Shown: positions 44,289-52,144 of the stretch, in pieces
Layout: each line of letters opens with the position of its first letter
Position numbering within the stretch: position 1 is the stretch's first letter
Assembly (NCBI RefSeq): GCF_016863655.1
Contig: NZ_BOPH01000134.1
Span: forward strand, 1-57,493
DNA length: 57,493 nucleotides
Reading direction: 5' to 3'
Source: Virgisporangium ochraceum
Lineage (GTDB): Bacteria > Actinomycetota > Actinomycetes > Mycobacteriales > Micromonosporaceae
Position numbers and translations under genes: made by a program
The notes under the pieces: generated by a model
Database searches by the model: none
Told to the model about the DNA's origin: nothing
What the model saw: the letters and a program-made list of their open reading frames with translations, nothing else

Positions 44289-45199
44289 TCCTGGTCTCCC
44301 ATTAACTGATCGGCGCCTTCCTCGCGCAGGTCGCGGGCCAGCGCTCGGCCCACCTCCGCGGGATCGGCGAGCGTCCCGGTGCGCGACAGCCGGATGGTAT
44401 TGGAACCGTCCGGGCTGAACACTGCACCGCGCAGATAAATCTCCGGCCCGTCGTCACCCTCGGCGACCTCGGCCAGCGCCGCAACCGGAGCCGAACAACC
44501 GGCTTCGAGCTCGGCCAGCAGCGTCCGCTCGGCCACGACGGCCGCGCGGGTGTACTCGTCGTCGAGGGCCGCCAGGAAGGCGACGGTCTCGGCGTCGTCG
44601 ATCCGGCACTCCACGGCCAGGGCGCCCTGTGCGGGCGCCGGCAGCATCGTGAGCGGGTCGAGGGTCTCGGTGATCTCGTCGGCGCGGCCCAGTCGGGCGA
44701 TACCGGCCCGCGCCAGGACGACCGCGTCGAGCTCACCCGCGGCGACCTTGCGGATCCGCGTGTCGACGTTTCCCCTGATCGGGACCGGAGTGAAGCCGCG
44801 GCGCAGCGCGTGCAACTGGGCGATGCGCCGCACCGCGCCGGTGCCGATGGTGGCGCCGGTGCCGAGGTCGGCCAGCGTCGCGCCGTCTCGGGCGACGAGC
44901 GCGTCGCGGCTGTCGGCCCGCGGCGGAACGGCCGCGATCACCAGGCCGTCGGCGGGCGCCGTCGGGAGGTCCTTGTAGGAGTGGACCGCGAAGTGCACTT
45001 CCTTCGCGAGCAGCGCGTCACGCAGCGCGGACACGAACACCCCGACGCCGAGCTGCGCCACCGGCGCGTGCGACCTGTCACCGGCGGTGACGATCTCCAC
45101 CAGCTCGACCCGCTGGCCGGTGGCCCGGGTGAGCGCCTCGGCGACCTGCGTCGACTGCGCGAGGGCCAGCTTGCTCCCGCGCGTTCCCAATTTGATCAT
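44285..45199 (-). CDS. hemC: Hydroxymethylbilane synthase (porphobilinogen deaminase)
   Basis: A 304-aa enzyme polymerising four porphobilinogens. It begins MIKLGTRGSKLALAQ. It has FAVHSYKDLPT (usually HSxKD), the substrate-binding arginines in GTGAVRRIAQL and PIRGNVDTRIRK, and Cys235 in LEAGCSAPV, which holds the dipyrromethane cofactor. The ATG at 45199 overlaps the hemA stop (ATGA) and its own stop overlaps the next start in the same way. Confidence 0.95.
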   Translation of the reverse strand: MIKLGTRGSKLALAQSTQVAEALTRATGQRVELVEIVTAGDRSHAPVAQLGVGVFVSALRDALLAKEVHFAVHSYKDLPTAPADGLVIAAVPPRADSRDALVARDGATLADLGTGATIGTGAVRRIAQLHALRRGFTPVPIRGNVDTRIRKVAAGELDAVVLARAGIARLGRADEITETLDPLTMLPAPAQGALAVECRIDDAETVAFLAALDDEYTRAAVVAERTLLAELEAGCSAPVAALAEVAEGDDGPEIYLRGAVFSPDGSNTIRLSRTGTLADPAEVGRALARDLREEGADQLMGDQE

Positions 45200-46467
45200 T
45201 CGGGTCCGGCCTCCAGAGCGCCCGGCACGTCGAGCGGCTCGGGCAGGTCGAACAGCTCCCGCAGCAGGTTGGCGTACTGCTCGCCACCCGGCTCGGCGGC
45301 GCGTTGCCGCACCCGCACCGTGGGCTCGTGCAGCAGGCGCTGCACGATGCGGTGCATCGACTTGGCGACCTCGGCCCGCTGCGCGTCGGTGAGCCCGGTG
45401 GCGCGCGAGCCGAGCCTCCTCAGCTCGGCGGTGACGACCTCGTCGGCCCGGGTGCGCAACGCGGCGACCGTGGGCGCCACGTCGGAGCCGCGGTGCCAGG
45501 CGACGAACGCGTCGACCTCGGCGCTGACGATGTCCTCGGCGAGCGCCACGTCGGCCGCGCCGGCGGTGGCACCGCCGCTGCGCAGCCGGTCGATGTCGAT
45601 GAGCGTGACGGCGGGGTGGTCGGCGACCGACCGGTCGACGTCGTGCGGCACGGCCAGGTCGAGGATCAGCAGCGGCGCGATCCGCTCCGGCACCGACGTG
45701 ATCACCCGACCGGGTGATGCGGTGGCCGACACGACGATGTCGACCTCGCCGAGCAGGGCCGGCAGGTCGTCGACCGGTGCCGCGGTGGCGCCGTGGGTGG
45801 CCGCGAGGTGCACGGCCTTCGCCGCCGTGCGGTTGCTGACCAGCAGGTCGGTGACGCCGGCGCGGTGCAGCGTCGCCAGGGCCAGCGCGCCCATCGCGCC
45901 CGCGCCGAGCACCAGGGCCTTCTTCCCTGCGGCCGGCTCGCCGGCGAGGCCAAGGTCGAGGGCGGCGCTGACGACGCTCTGCCCGGCCCGGTCGATGCCG
46001 GTCTCGGCGTGCACCCGCTTGCCGACCCGCAGCGCCTGCTGGGCCAGCTCGTGCAGCATCCGGCCGGCCACGCCGAGCTCGGCGGCGGCCGTGTACGCAT
46101 CGCGCATCTGCCCCAGGATCTGGCTCTCGCCGACCACCATCGAGTCGAGCCCGGCGGCCACCCGGTACGCGTGCCGCACCGCGTCGGTGCCGTAGTGCGC
46201 GTACAGCCGGTCGGCCAGCTCGGAGACCTGGACCCCGGCCCGCTCGGCCAGCACCGTTCCGACGTCGGAGAGTCCACCGTGGAACGACGCGACCACCGCG
46301 TAGACCTCGACCCGGTTGCACGTCGAGACCACCAGGGCCTCCCGGACGTACGGCTGGGCGAGCAGGCGGGCGAGCACAGTGGGCAGCTCACCCGGCGCGA
46401 GGGTCACCCGCTCGAGGACGCCGACGTCCGCCGTCCGGTGGGAGATGCCGACCACGAGAACGTTCAT
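45196..46467 (-). CDS. hemA: Glutamyl-tRNA reductase
   Basis: A 423-aa NADPH-dependent enzyme making glutamate-1-semialdehyde, the first step of the C5 tetrapyrrole pathway. It starts MNVLVVGISHRTA, with nucleophile Cys50 in STCNRVEVY, GLDSMVVGESQILGQ, the NADP-binding KKALVLGAGAMGALA, and the C-terminal dimerisation helices (VVTAELRRL, SMHRIVQRLLHEPT). The ATG at 46467 overlaps the rex stop. The neighbouring hemC, hemD and hemB complete the path to uroporphyrinogen III. Confidence 0.95.
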   Translation of the reverse strand: MNVLVVGISHRTADVGVLERVTLAPGELPTVLARLLAQPYVREALVVSTCNRVEVYAVVASFHGGLSDVGTVLAERAGVQVSELADRLYAHYGTDAVRHAYRVAAGLDSMVVGESQILGQMRDAYTAAAELGVAGRMLHELAQQALRVGKRVHAETGIDRAGQSVVSAALDLGLAGEPAAGKKALVLGAGAMGALALATLHRAGVTDLLVSNRTAAKAVHLAATHGATAAPVDDLPALLGEVDIVVSATASPGRVITSVPERIAPLLILDLAVPHDVDRSVADHPAVTLIDIDRLRSGGATAGAADVALAEDIVSAEVDAFVAWHRGSDVAPTVAALRTRADEVVTAELRRLGSRATGLTDAQRAEVAKSMHRIVQRLLHEPTVRVRQRAAEPGGEQYANLLRELFDLPEPLDVPGALEAGPE

Positions 46468-47171
46468 TGCCCCACCGCCTTCGCCGGAAGTGCCGTCAGC
46501 GCCGATTTCCGGTGCTCGTGGAACGACAGGATCTGGAGTTCGATGGCGAGGTCGACCTTGCGCACATCGACGCCGTCCGGCACTACCAGTACGCACGGCG
46601 CGAAGTTCAGGATGCTCGTCACACCCGCGGCCACCAGGCGGTCGGCCACCCGCTGGGCGGCGTGCGCCGGCGTGGCGATCACCCCGATCGAGATGCGCTC
46701 CGCGTCGACCACGGCTTCGACCTCGGCGATGTCACGCACCGTCATGGTGCCGACGCGCTCGCCCACCCGGTGCGGGTCGGCGTCGAACAGGGCCGCGATG
46801 TGGAAGCCGCGGGTGGCGAACCCGGCGTAGCCGGCCAGCGCGTGGCCGAGGTTACCGATGCCAACCAGCGCGACCGCGCGTGACTCGTGCAGCCCGAGGA
46901 CCTGCTCGATCTGCTCGATCAGCAACTGGACGTCGTAGCCGACGCCGCGGGTGCCGTACGAGCCGAGGTGGGACAGGTCCTTACGCAGCTTCGCCGAGTT
47001 CACGCCGGCGGCGGCCGCGAGCCCCTCGCTGGAGACCGTGTCCTGGTCGTCTTCGGCGAGGTTGTGGAGCGCACGCAGATACTCGGGGAGCCGGGCCACG
47101 GTCGCCTCGGGCAGGTCCGGAAAGTCGGGACCTGCGGTGGCGAATCCTGATCCGTTGGCGCGCTGGCTCAT
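46464..47171 (-). CDS. rex: Redox-sensing transcriptional repressor Rex
   Basis: A 235-aa repressor sensing NADH/NAD+. The N-terminal winged helix is TVARLPEYLRALHNLAE...SEGLAAAAGVNSAKLRKDLSHLGSYGTRGVGYDV. The Rossmann domain is VALVGIGNLGHALAGY...FDADP, and the domain-swapped C-terminal helix is ILSFHEHRKSA. The ATG at 47171 is chosen (GGAG four bases upstream); an ATG at 47213 would include a tandem DNA repeat as coding sequence. It is the first gene of rex-hemA-hemC-hemD-hemB and has a Rex operator in its promoter, as in Streptomyces coelicolor. Confidence 0.95.
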   Translation of the reverse strand: MSQRANGSGFATAGPDFPDLPEATVARLPEYLRALHNLAEDDQDTVSSEGLAAAAGVNSAKLRKDLSHLGSYGTRGVGYDVQLLIEQIEQVLGLHESRAVALVGIGNLGHALAGYAGFATRGFHIAALFDADPHRVGERVGTMTVRDIAEVEAVVDAERISIGVIATPAHAAQRVADRLVAAGVTSILNFAPCVLVVPDGVDVRKVDLAIELQILSFHEHRKSALTALPAKAVGQ

Positions 47172-47179
47172 GAGACTCC

Positions 47180-47207
47180 GTGATTCTGACCGGGTGATTC
47201 TGACCGG
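47180..47207. repeat. Tandem 14-bp repeat in the rex leader
   Basis: GTGATTCTGACCGG is repeated exactly at 47180-47193 and 47194-47207, just upstream of the rex ATG in the 5' untranslated region. It could bind a regulator or affect translation. Confidence 0.85.
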
Positions 47208-47225
47208 TTCCATACCGGTGTGCAC

Positions 47226-47622
47226 CGATTCGCGCGAGCCCTACCACACCACGGGCACCCTGGCCGGGCGGGCTCGACGCGCTTGCCAGCCTAGGCACTT
47301 GTGAAGCCGTGCACAAATCGCGATCTTGAAAGTGGCGCCGGCAGCGGGCGGTCCCCATAAAAAGGACGCCCACCCGCACACCGGAAAATCGAGAGATGCC
47401 CCCGCGGCACAATGTGCCCTTCATTCTCGACCTCCGGGCGCAGGTGAGCGCCCTGAAACCATTATGCGCAAACCAGGCCGATGCGGGGCGAAAACGAACA
47501 ATTACGCTGAGTTGTCAATGCAGCCGACGGCGTAGGCCCACCGGTACGGTATGGCTGGCCCTACCGGCAACCGGGCAGGTCACCGGATGGGAGGGAACCG
47601 GACAGATGCCTACCGTCGAGTC
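47226..47622. other. Intergenic region between rex and the sensor kinase
   Basis: It contains the rex promoter with Rex operator (47288-47316) and a small inverted repeat GGCAC-AAT-GTGCC (47406-47418). The leaderless-type -10 box TACCGT (47611-47616) of the kinase gene lies at its right end. The region is lower in GC than its surroundings. No gene is supported. Confidence 0.7.
47288..47316 (-). promoter_or_regulatory. rex promoter overlapped by a Rex operator
   Basis: TTGTGAAGCCGTGCACAA (47299-47316) matches the Rex consensus TTGTGAA-N4-TTCACAA at all but one position. On the minus strand TTGTGC (47311-47316) is a -35 box, separated by exactly 17 bp from the -10 box TAGGCT (47288-47293). The operator therefore covers the -35 and most of the spacer. 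Transcription should start near 47281. Confidence 0.8.
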
Positions 47623-48960
47623 ATGACCAGGCCCGCACCCCTCGCCATGCCGACCGTCCCGGCGCTCCCCCGGCCGAACTGGCTCGGACGGTTCCTCACC
47701 GACGCCGTGTACGTCCTGCTGGCGTTCCCGTACGGCCTGGTGAGCTTCGTCGTCCTCTTCTGCACGTTCCTGCTCGGCGCGGTGAACGTGGTCACGCTGC
47801 TCGGCCTGCCGGTGCTGTTCGCCGCGATGTTCCTGGCGCGGATGTTCGCCAACGGCGAGCGCGCGCTGCTGACCCGGGTCATCCGGGTGCCCGCGGCGCG
47901 GGTCAACTACAAGCAGCCGCCGGCCGACGCCGGGTGGTGGCGCCGGATCGTCACCCCGCTCACCGACGGGCAGAACTGGCTCGACCTCGGGCACGGCCTG
48001 GTCACGTTCGGCACCTCGCTGGCCTCGTTCATCCTGCTGGCGTCCTGGACCATCGGCGCGCTCAGCGGCGTGACCTACCCCATCTGGTTCTGGGCCCTGC
48101 CCGACAGCCCCGACGACCAGCAGTTCCACCAGCTGCTCGGGCTGCCCGACACGGCGTTCGCGAACATCGCCGTCCAGTTCTCCATGGGTCTGGTGTTCCT
48201 GATCACGCTGCCGCCGGTGGCGCGCGGCGCCGCCATGCTCCGGGCCCTGCCCGCGCGCGGCATGCTCTACTCCGTCAGCGCATTGCGCGACCGCATCACC
48301 GACCTGGAGGAGCAGACCGTCGAGGCCCGCGCCCAGACAGCCGCCGCCGTGTCGGCCGAGGCGACCGCGTTGCGCCGGCTCGAACGCGACATCCACGACG
48401 GTCCGCAGCAGCGGCTGGTCCGCCTCGCGATGGACCTCGGCCGGGCCCAGCACCAGCTCGACAACGACCCCGACGCGGCCCGTGCGACCGTCGGCGAGGC
48501 CCTGGCGCAGACCCGCGAAACGCTGGCCGAGCTGCGTGCGCTCTCGCGGGGCATCGCGCCGCCGATCCTGGCCGACCGCGGCCTCGTCGCCGCCGTCTCG
48601 GCGCTCGCCGGCCGCAGCACCGTGCCGGTCGAGGTCGACTGGCCGGGGCTCGCCGGCAGCGGGGACCCGCGACCCCGGCTCGACGCCGCGGTGGAGAACG
48701 CCGCCTACTTCGTCATCGCCGAGGCGCTCACAAACGTCGCCAAGCACAGCCACGCCACCGAGTGCTCCGTGACCCTCGAACGCGACGGCGCCTACCTGCT
48801 CATCGAGATCCGCGACAACGGTGTCGGCGGTGCGCACGTCTCGAAGGGCCACGGACTGTCGGGCCTCGCCGACCGCGTGCGGGCCGCTGGTGGTGTACTC
48901 ACGATCGACAGCCCCGACGGGGGACCCACCAGACTTCTCGCGGAGCTGCCGTGCGTGTAG
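47623..48960 (+). CDS. NarL/DesK-type sensor histidine kinase
   Basis: A 445-aa membrane kinase. Four or more hydrophobic helices occupy about 25-200, with two pairs flanking an extracytoplasmic loop (YPIWFWALPDSPDDQQFHQLL). A coiled region with the HisKA_3 box follows, RRLERDIHDGPQQRLVRLAMDL with phospho-acceptor His258, and then the HATPase domain (FVIAEALTNVAKHSHA, IRDNGVGGA, GLSGLADRVRAAGG). TACCGT lies six bases before the ATG at 47623, so it is probably leaderless. Its last ten bases overlap the response-regulator start. The signal is unknown. Confidence 0.92.
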   Translation: MTRPAPLAMPTVPALPRPNWLGRFLTDAVYVLLAFPYGLVSFVVLFCTFLLGAVNVVTLLGLPVLFAAMFLARMFANGERALLTRVIRVPAARVNYKQPPADAGWWRRIVTPLTDGQNWLDLGHGLVTFGTSLASFILLASWTIGALSGVTYPIWFWALPDSPDDQQFHQLLGLPDTAFANIAVQFSMGLVFLITLPPVARGAAMLRALPARGMLYSVSALRDRITDLEEQTVEARAQTAAAVSAEATALRRLERDIHDGPQQRLVRLAMDLGRAQHQLDNDPDAARATVGEALAQTRETLAELRALSRGIAPPILADRGLVAAVSALAGRSTVPVEVDWPGLAGSGDPRPRLDAAVENAAYFVIAEALTNVAKHSHATECSVTLERDGAYLLIEIRDNGVGGAHVSKGHGLSGLADRVRAAGGVLTIDSPDGGPTRLLAELPCV

Positions 48961-49595
48961 TGATCGCCGACGACGCCGTTCTCCTCAGGGAAGGGCTGGT
49001 CCGGCTGCTCGTCGAGAGCGGGCACGACGTGGTGGCCGCGGTGGGCGATGGCCCGTCGCTGGTCACCTCCGTGCTGGAGCACAAACCCGACGTGTCGATC
49101 GTCGACGTGCGGATGCCCCCCTCGCACACCGACGAGGGGCTGCGGGCGGCGGTAGAGGCCCGCGGCAAGGTCCCCGGGACTCCGGTGCTCGTGCTGTCCC
49201 AGTACGTCGAGGTCTCCTACGCCGACGACCTCCTCGCCGACGGCAAGGGCGGCATCGGCTACCTGCTGAAGGACCGCGTCTCCGACGTGAGCGACTTCCT
49301 CGACGGCCTGAGCCGGGTCGCCGGCGGCGGCACCGTGCTCGACCCGGAGGTGGTCGCGCAACTGTTCGCCCGCCGCCGCCGCGGCGACCCGCTGCGCAGC
49401 CTGACGGCCCGCGAGCGCGAGGTGCTCGGGCTGATGGCCGAGGGCCGGTCGAACACGGCGATCGCCCGGCACCTGGTGGTCACCGAGGGCGCGGTCGAGA
49501 AGCACGTGCGGAACATCTTCACCAAGCTCGACCTCCCTCCGGACGACGAGCAGCACCGCCGCGTGCTGGCCGTGCTCGCCTACCTCAAAGCCTGA
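48951..49595 (+). CDS. LuxR/NarL-type response regulator
   Basis: A 214-aa regulator. The receiver domain starts VRVVIADDAVLLREGLVRLL, with phospho-acceptor Asp52 (IVDVRMPP) and the conserved Lys107 (YLLKDRV). The C-terminal LuxR helix-turn-helix is LTAREREVLGLMAEGRSNTAIARHLVVTEGAVEKHVRNIFTKLDL. The GTG at 48951 lies inside the kinase gene, so the pair is coupled. A hairpin repeat follows nine bases after the stop. The targets are not visible. Confidence 0.93.
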   Translation: MRVVIADDAVLLREGLVRLLVESGHDVVAAVGDGPSLVTSVLEHKPDVSIVDVRMPPSHTDEGLRAAVEARGKVPGTPVLVLSQYVEVSYADDLLADGKGGIGYLLKDRVSDVSDFLDGLSRVAGGGTVLDPEVVAQLFARRRRGDPLRSLTAREREVLGLMAEGRSNTAIARHLVVTEGAVEKHVRNIFTKLDLPPDDEQHRRVLAVLAYLKA

Positions 49596-49603
49596 GTTGT
49601 TGG

Positions 49604-49621
49604 CGCCCGCCTCCGCGGGCG
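49604..49621. repeat. GC-rich hairpin repeat, third copy, inverted
   Basis: CGCCCGC-CTCC-GCGGGCG is the reverse complement of the hairpins at 8154 and 8194, and the match extends into the flanks (CAAC side towards the gene). It follows the response-regulator stop and may act as a terminator. Confidence 0.8.
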
Positions 49622-49687
49622 CGGGCCCCAGGGCTTTCTCGGCGTGGCCTTCCCTCGTCGCTCCGGTCGCTGCGCTCTCTACGCTCC

Positions 49688-50338
49688 TCAGTCCAGGCCG
49701 CGCCGGCCCTGGGCCGCGATCTTCACGGCTTCCACGAGAGAGTCGGCGACCGGGCGGCCGAGGGAACGCAGCACGTCGGGGTGGGTGAAGCCGCCGGTGT
49801 AGAGGACTATTCCGGCGCCTACCTCGTCGGCGGCGTGGGCGTCGTCGACCGAGTCGCCGATCAGGACCGTGTCCTCGCCGCGCACGCCCAGGGCGTCGAG
49901 GTGCTCGATCAGGTGCTCGGCCTTGTGACCGCCGCCGACCTGGGCGCGCAGGCCGTCGACCCGGGCAAGCCGGTCGACCAGGCCGCGCCGGGTGATCTCC
50001 GGGACGAGCTCGTCGTGGAAGTACATCGACAGCAGCGACTGGGTGCCGTCCCAGGCGCCGATCGCCTCGATGGCGTCGTCGGCCAGGGCGCAGTCGACGA
50101 GCCTCGTGCGGTAGGTGTCGTGGAAGACGCGGTCGAGGCGGCTGAACTCGTCGGCGTCGATGGGCCGGCCCAGCACGTGGGCGTAGTAGTCGACGACCGG
50201 GCGGCGGAAGTCGCGCCGGTGCTCGTCGGCATCGACCACGGGGCCGCCGATCAGGGCGAACGCCGCATTGGTCGCCTCGACCACCGGTTCGAGGTCGTTG
50301 AGCAGCGTGCCGTTCCAGTCCCAGACGAGGTGAGCCAC
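49688..50338 (-). CDS. HAD family hydrolase
   Basis: A 216-aa phosphatase-like HAD protein of the phosphoglycolate-phosphatase/PGMB type. Motif I is VWDWNGTLLND, near the N-terminus, where Trp replaces the usual aromatic. A helical cap follows (PVVDYYAHVLGRPIDADEFSRLDRVFHDTYR). The Lys of motif III is in GGHKAEHLIEHL, and motif IV is VLIGDSVDDAHAADEVG. The GTG at 50338 places motif I at residue 6, as normal. It overlaps the 3' end of nothing but begins 11 bases after the glutaredoxin stop on the same strand, so it is the third gene of an operon. The substrate is unknown. Confidence 0.85.
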   Translation of the reverse strand: MAHLVWDWNGTLLNDLEPVVEATNAAFALIGGPVVDADEHRRDFRRPVVDYYAHVLGRPIDADEFSRLDRVFHDTYRTRLVDCALADDAIEAIGAWDGTQSLLSMYFHDELVPEITRRGLVDRLARVDGLRAQVGGGHKAEHLIEHLDALGVRGEDTVLIGDSVDDAHAADEVGAGIVLYTGGFTHPDVLRSLGRPVADSLVEAVKIAAQGRRGLD

Positions 50339-50348
50339 GGACGGAAGA

Positions 50349-50582
50349 CTAGCCGGCGAGATCGCGCAGCAGCCGCTGCTCCTCCACGCGCCAGTAGCCG
50401 TGCTCCCTGCCGTCGAGCAGCACCACCGGGATGCGGTCGCCGTACTCGGCCGTGAGGTCCGGGTCGCCGGCGATGTCGACCTCCGTGTAGCCCTCGCCGG
50501 TCTGCCGTTCGACGCGGGCGAGCACCGCCTTGGCGTCATCGCAGAGGTGGCAGCCTTCGCGCGTGTAGAGCGTGATCCTCAT
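50349..50582 (-). CDS. Glutaredoxin-like DUF836 protein
   Basis: A 77-aa thioredoxin-fold protein. The redox motif CHLC is at residues 11-14 (YTREGCHLCDDAKAVL). The conserved cis-Pro lies in RIPVVLLDG, and GDPDLTAEYGDR precedes it as in DUF836 members. Its ATG overlaps the stop of the acyl-CoA ligase gene (ATGA). It is likely a small thiol-disulfide protein. A link with the ligase is implied only by gene order. Confidence 0.87.
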   Translation of the reverse strand: MRITLYTREGCHLCDDAKAVLARVERQTGEGYTEVDIAGDPDLTAEYGDRIPVVLLDGREHGYWRVEEQRLLRDLAG

Positions 50583-52144
50583 CGGAGCTCACCCTTGCGG
50601 ACCTTGCCGGTCGCCGAGTGCGGAAGCTCCGACACGAACTCGATCGTTGCCGGGCACTTGAACCGCGCGAGGTTCCGCTCGGCGTGCGCGATCAGCTCAT
50701 CCGTGGTCGCCTCGGTCGGCGACAAACCAGCCGTTGCGGTCACCTCGCCGGAGCGCACGACGAACGCCTTCACCGCCTGGCCCGTGTACGGGTGCGGAAC
50801 GCCGATCACCGCGGCCTCGGCCACGGCCGGATGCGCGGCGAGCACCTGCTCCACCTCGTGCGGGTAGACGTTGAAGCCGCTCACCAGGATCAGCTCGGTG
50901 AGCCGGTCGACCAGGAACAGGTCGCCGTCGGCGTCGGCGTACGCCACGTCGGCGGTGTGCCACCAGCCGTCGTCGCGCGGACCCTCGCGCCCGTCGGGCC
51001 AGTAGCCGGAGAACAGGTTCGCGCCGCGCACCAGTACCTCACCCGGGTCGGTGCCCGGGGTGCCGGGGCTGTCGGTGTCGTACTCCTCGTCGGCGTAGTC
51101 GTCGTCGTCGAGGGGACCGTCGACCAGCACCTCGCGTCCGCCGGCCAGGGCGAGCTTGACCTCGACGCCCGGAATCGGCCGGCCGATCGAGCCGGGCTTG
51201 CGGGTCGCGCTTCCGAGGGTCGACGCGACCACCGGTGCCGTCTCGGTGAGCCCGTAGCCCTCGTGGACCGGCTGGCCCGACGCCGCGGTGAACCGCTCGG
51301 CGGTGGCCCGGTCGAGCGGCGCGGTGCCCGACGCGGCCAGTCGCACGCTCTTGAACGCGTCGGCCAGCCGCTCACCCATCAGCGACCAGGCCACGTACAT
51401 CGGCGGGACGCCGGCCACCACGGTGATCCCGTGCCGGGCGATCAGCGCGAGGGTGTCGGCGGGGTCGAACCGCTCGACCAGCACCCCGGTGGCGGCGTAG
51501 TAGGCCGCCGCCACGATGCCCGAGTTCAGCCCGTACGCGTGGAAGAGCGGAAGGGCAAGGAAGAAGACATCGTCGGGACCGGCCGGAGGCGGATCGATCG
51601 CGGCGAGCTGCTCGTGGTTGGCGAGCAGGGCGCGGTGACTGAGCATCGCGCCCTTCGGTGCGCCCGACGTGCCCGACGTGTAGATCAGCAGGGCGAGGTC
51701 CTCGCCGCCGGTGGTGGTCTCCGGCGGGGTGTCACCGTGGGGCAGGTCGCCGAGCGCGAACGTGTGCGGCGGGGCGTCGTCGCCGGCGGCGGCCAGCACG
51801 TCGCGGGTACCGATCAGGACCGCCGCCCCCGAGTCGCCCAGCACGTGGGCCAGCTCGCGGTGCGTGTAGGCCGGGTTGACCGGCACCGCGACCAGGTTCG
51901 CGCGCAGCGCGGCGAAGAGGGCGACCGCGAACTCGGGAACGTTCGGCAGCGCGACCGCGACCCGGGCCGGGTGGGACCCGTCGGCCGGCAGGCCGAGCCC
52001 CGCCAGAGCGGCGGCCAGCCCGTCGACCTGACGGTCCAGCTCCGCCCACGTGATGACGCGGTCGTGCCAGTGCAGGGCGGGATGGTCGGGACGGGTGTCC
52101 GCGGCGCGGCGGACGAGGTCTGCGACGTTGCGTACCTCGGGCAC
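50579..52144 (-). CDS. Acyl-CoA synthetase / AMP-dependent ligase
   Basis: A 521-aa adenylate-forming enzyme. The motifs are LLIYTSGTSGAPKGAMLSHRAL (A3), GYGLTETAPVV (A5), WWHTADVAYADADGDLFLVDR (A7-A8), and the C-terminal PHSATGKVRKGELR with the catalytic Lys. The substrate is probably a medium- or long-chain fatty acid. A run of acidic residues with Pro/Thr (DDDDYADEEYDTDSPG) is inserted where homologues have a short loop before GEVLVRG. The GTG at 52144 gives the normal N-terminus VPEVRNVADLVRRAA. It is the first gene of the ligase-glutaredoxin-HAD operon. Confidence 0.9.
   Translation of the reverse strand: MPEVRNVADLVRRAADTRPDHPALHWHDRVITWAELDRQVDGLAAALAGLGLPADGSHPARVAVALPNVPEFAVALFAALRANLVAVPVNPAYTHRELAHVLGDSGAAVLIGTRDVLAAAGDDAPPHTFALGDLPHGDTPPETTTGGEDLALLIYTSGTSGAPKGAMLSHRALLANHEQLAAIDPPPAGPDDVFFLALPLFHAYGLNSGIVAAAYYAATGVLVERFDPADTLALIARHGITVVAGVPPMYVAWSLMGERLADAFKSVRLAASGTAPLDRATAERFTAASGQPVHEGYGLTETAPVVASTLGSATRKPGSIGRPIPGVEVKLALAGGREVLVDGPLDDDDYADEEYDTDSPGTPGTDPGEVLVRGANLFSGYWPDGREGPRDDGWWHTADVAYADADGDLFLVDRLTELILVSGFNVYPHEVEQVLAAHPAVAEAAVIGVPHPYTGQAVKAFVVRSGEVTATAGLSPTEATTDELIAHAERNLARFKCPATIEFVSELPHSATGKVRKGELR

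Noticed and set aside
47318..47336. CGATCTTGAAAGTGGCGCC as a further copy of the dispersed palindrome
   Set aside because: Only GATCTTG matches, and there is no inverted partner nearby.
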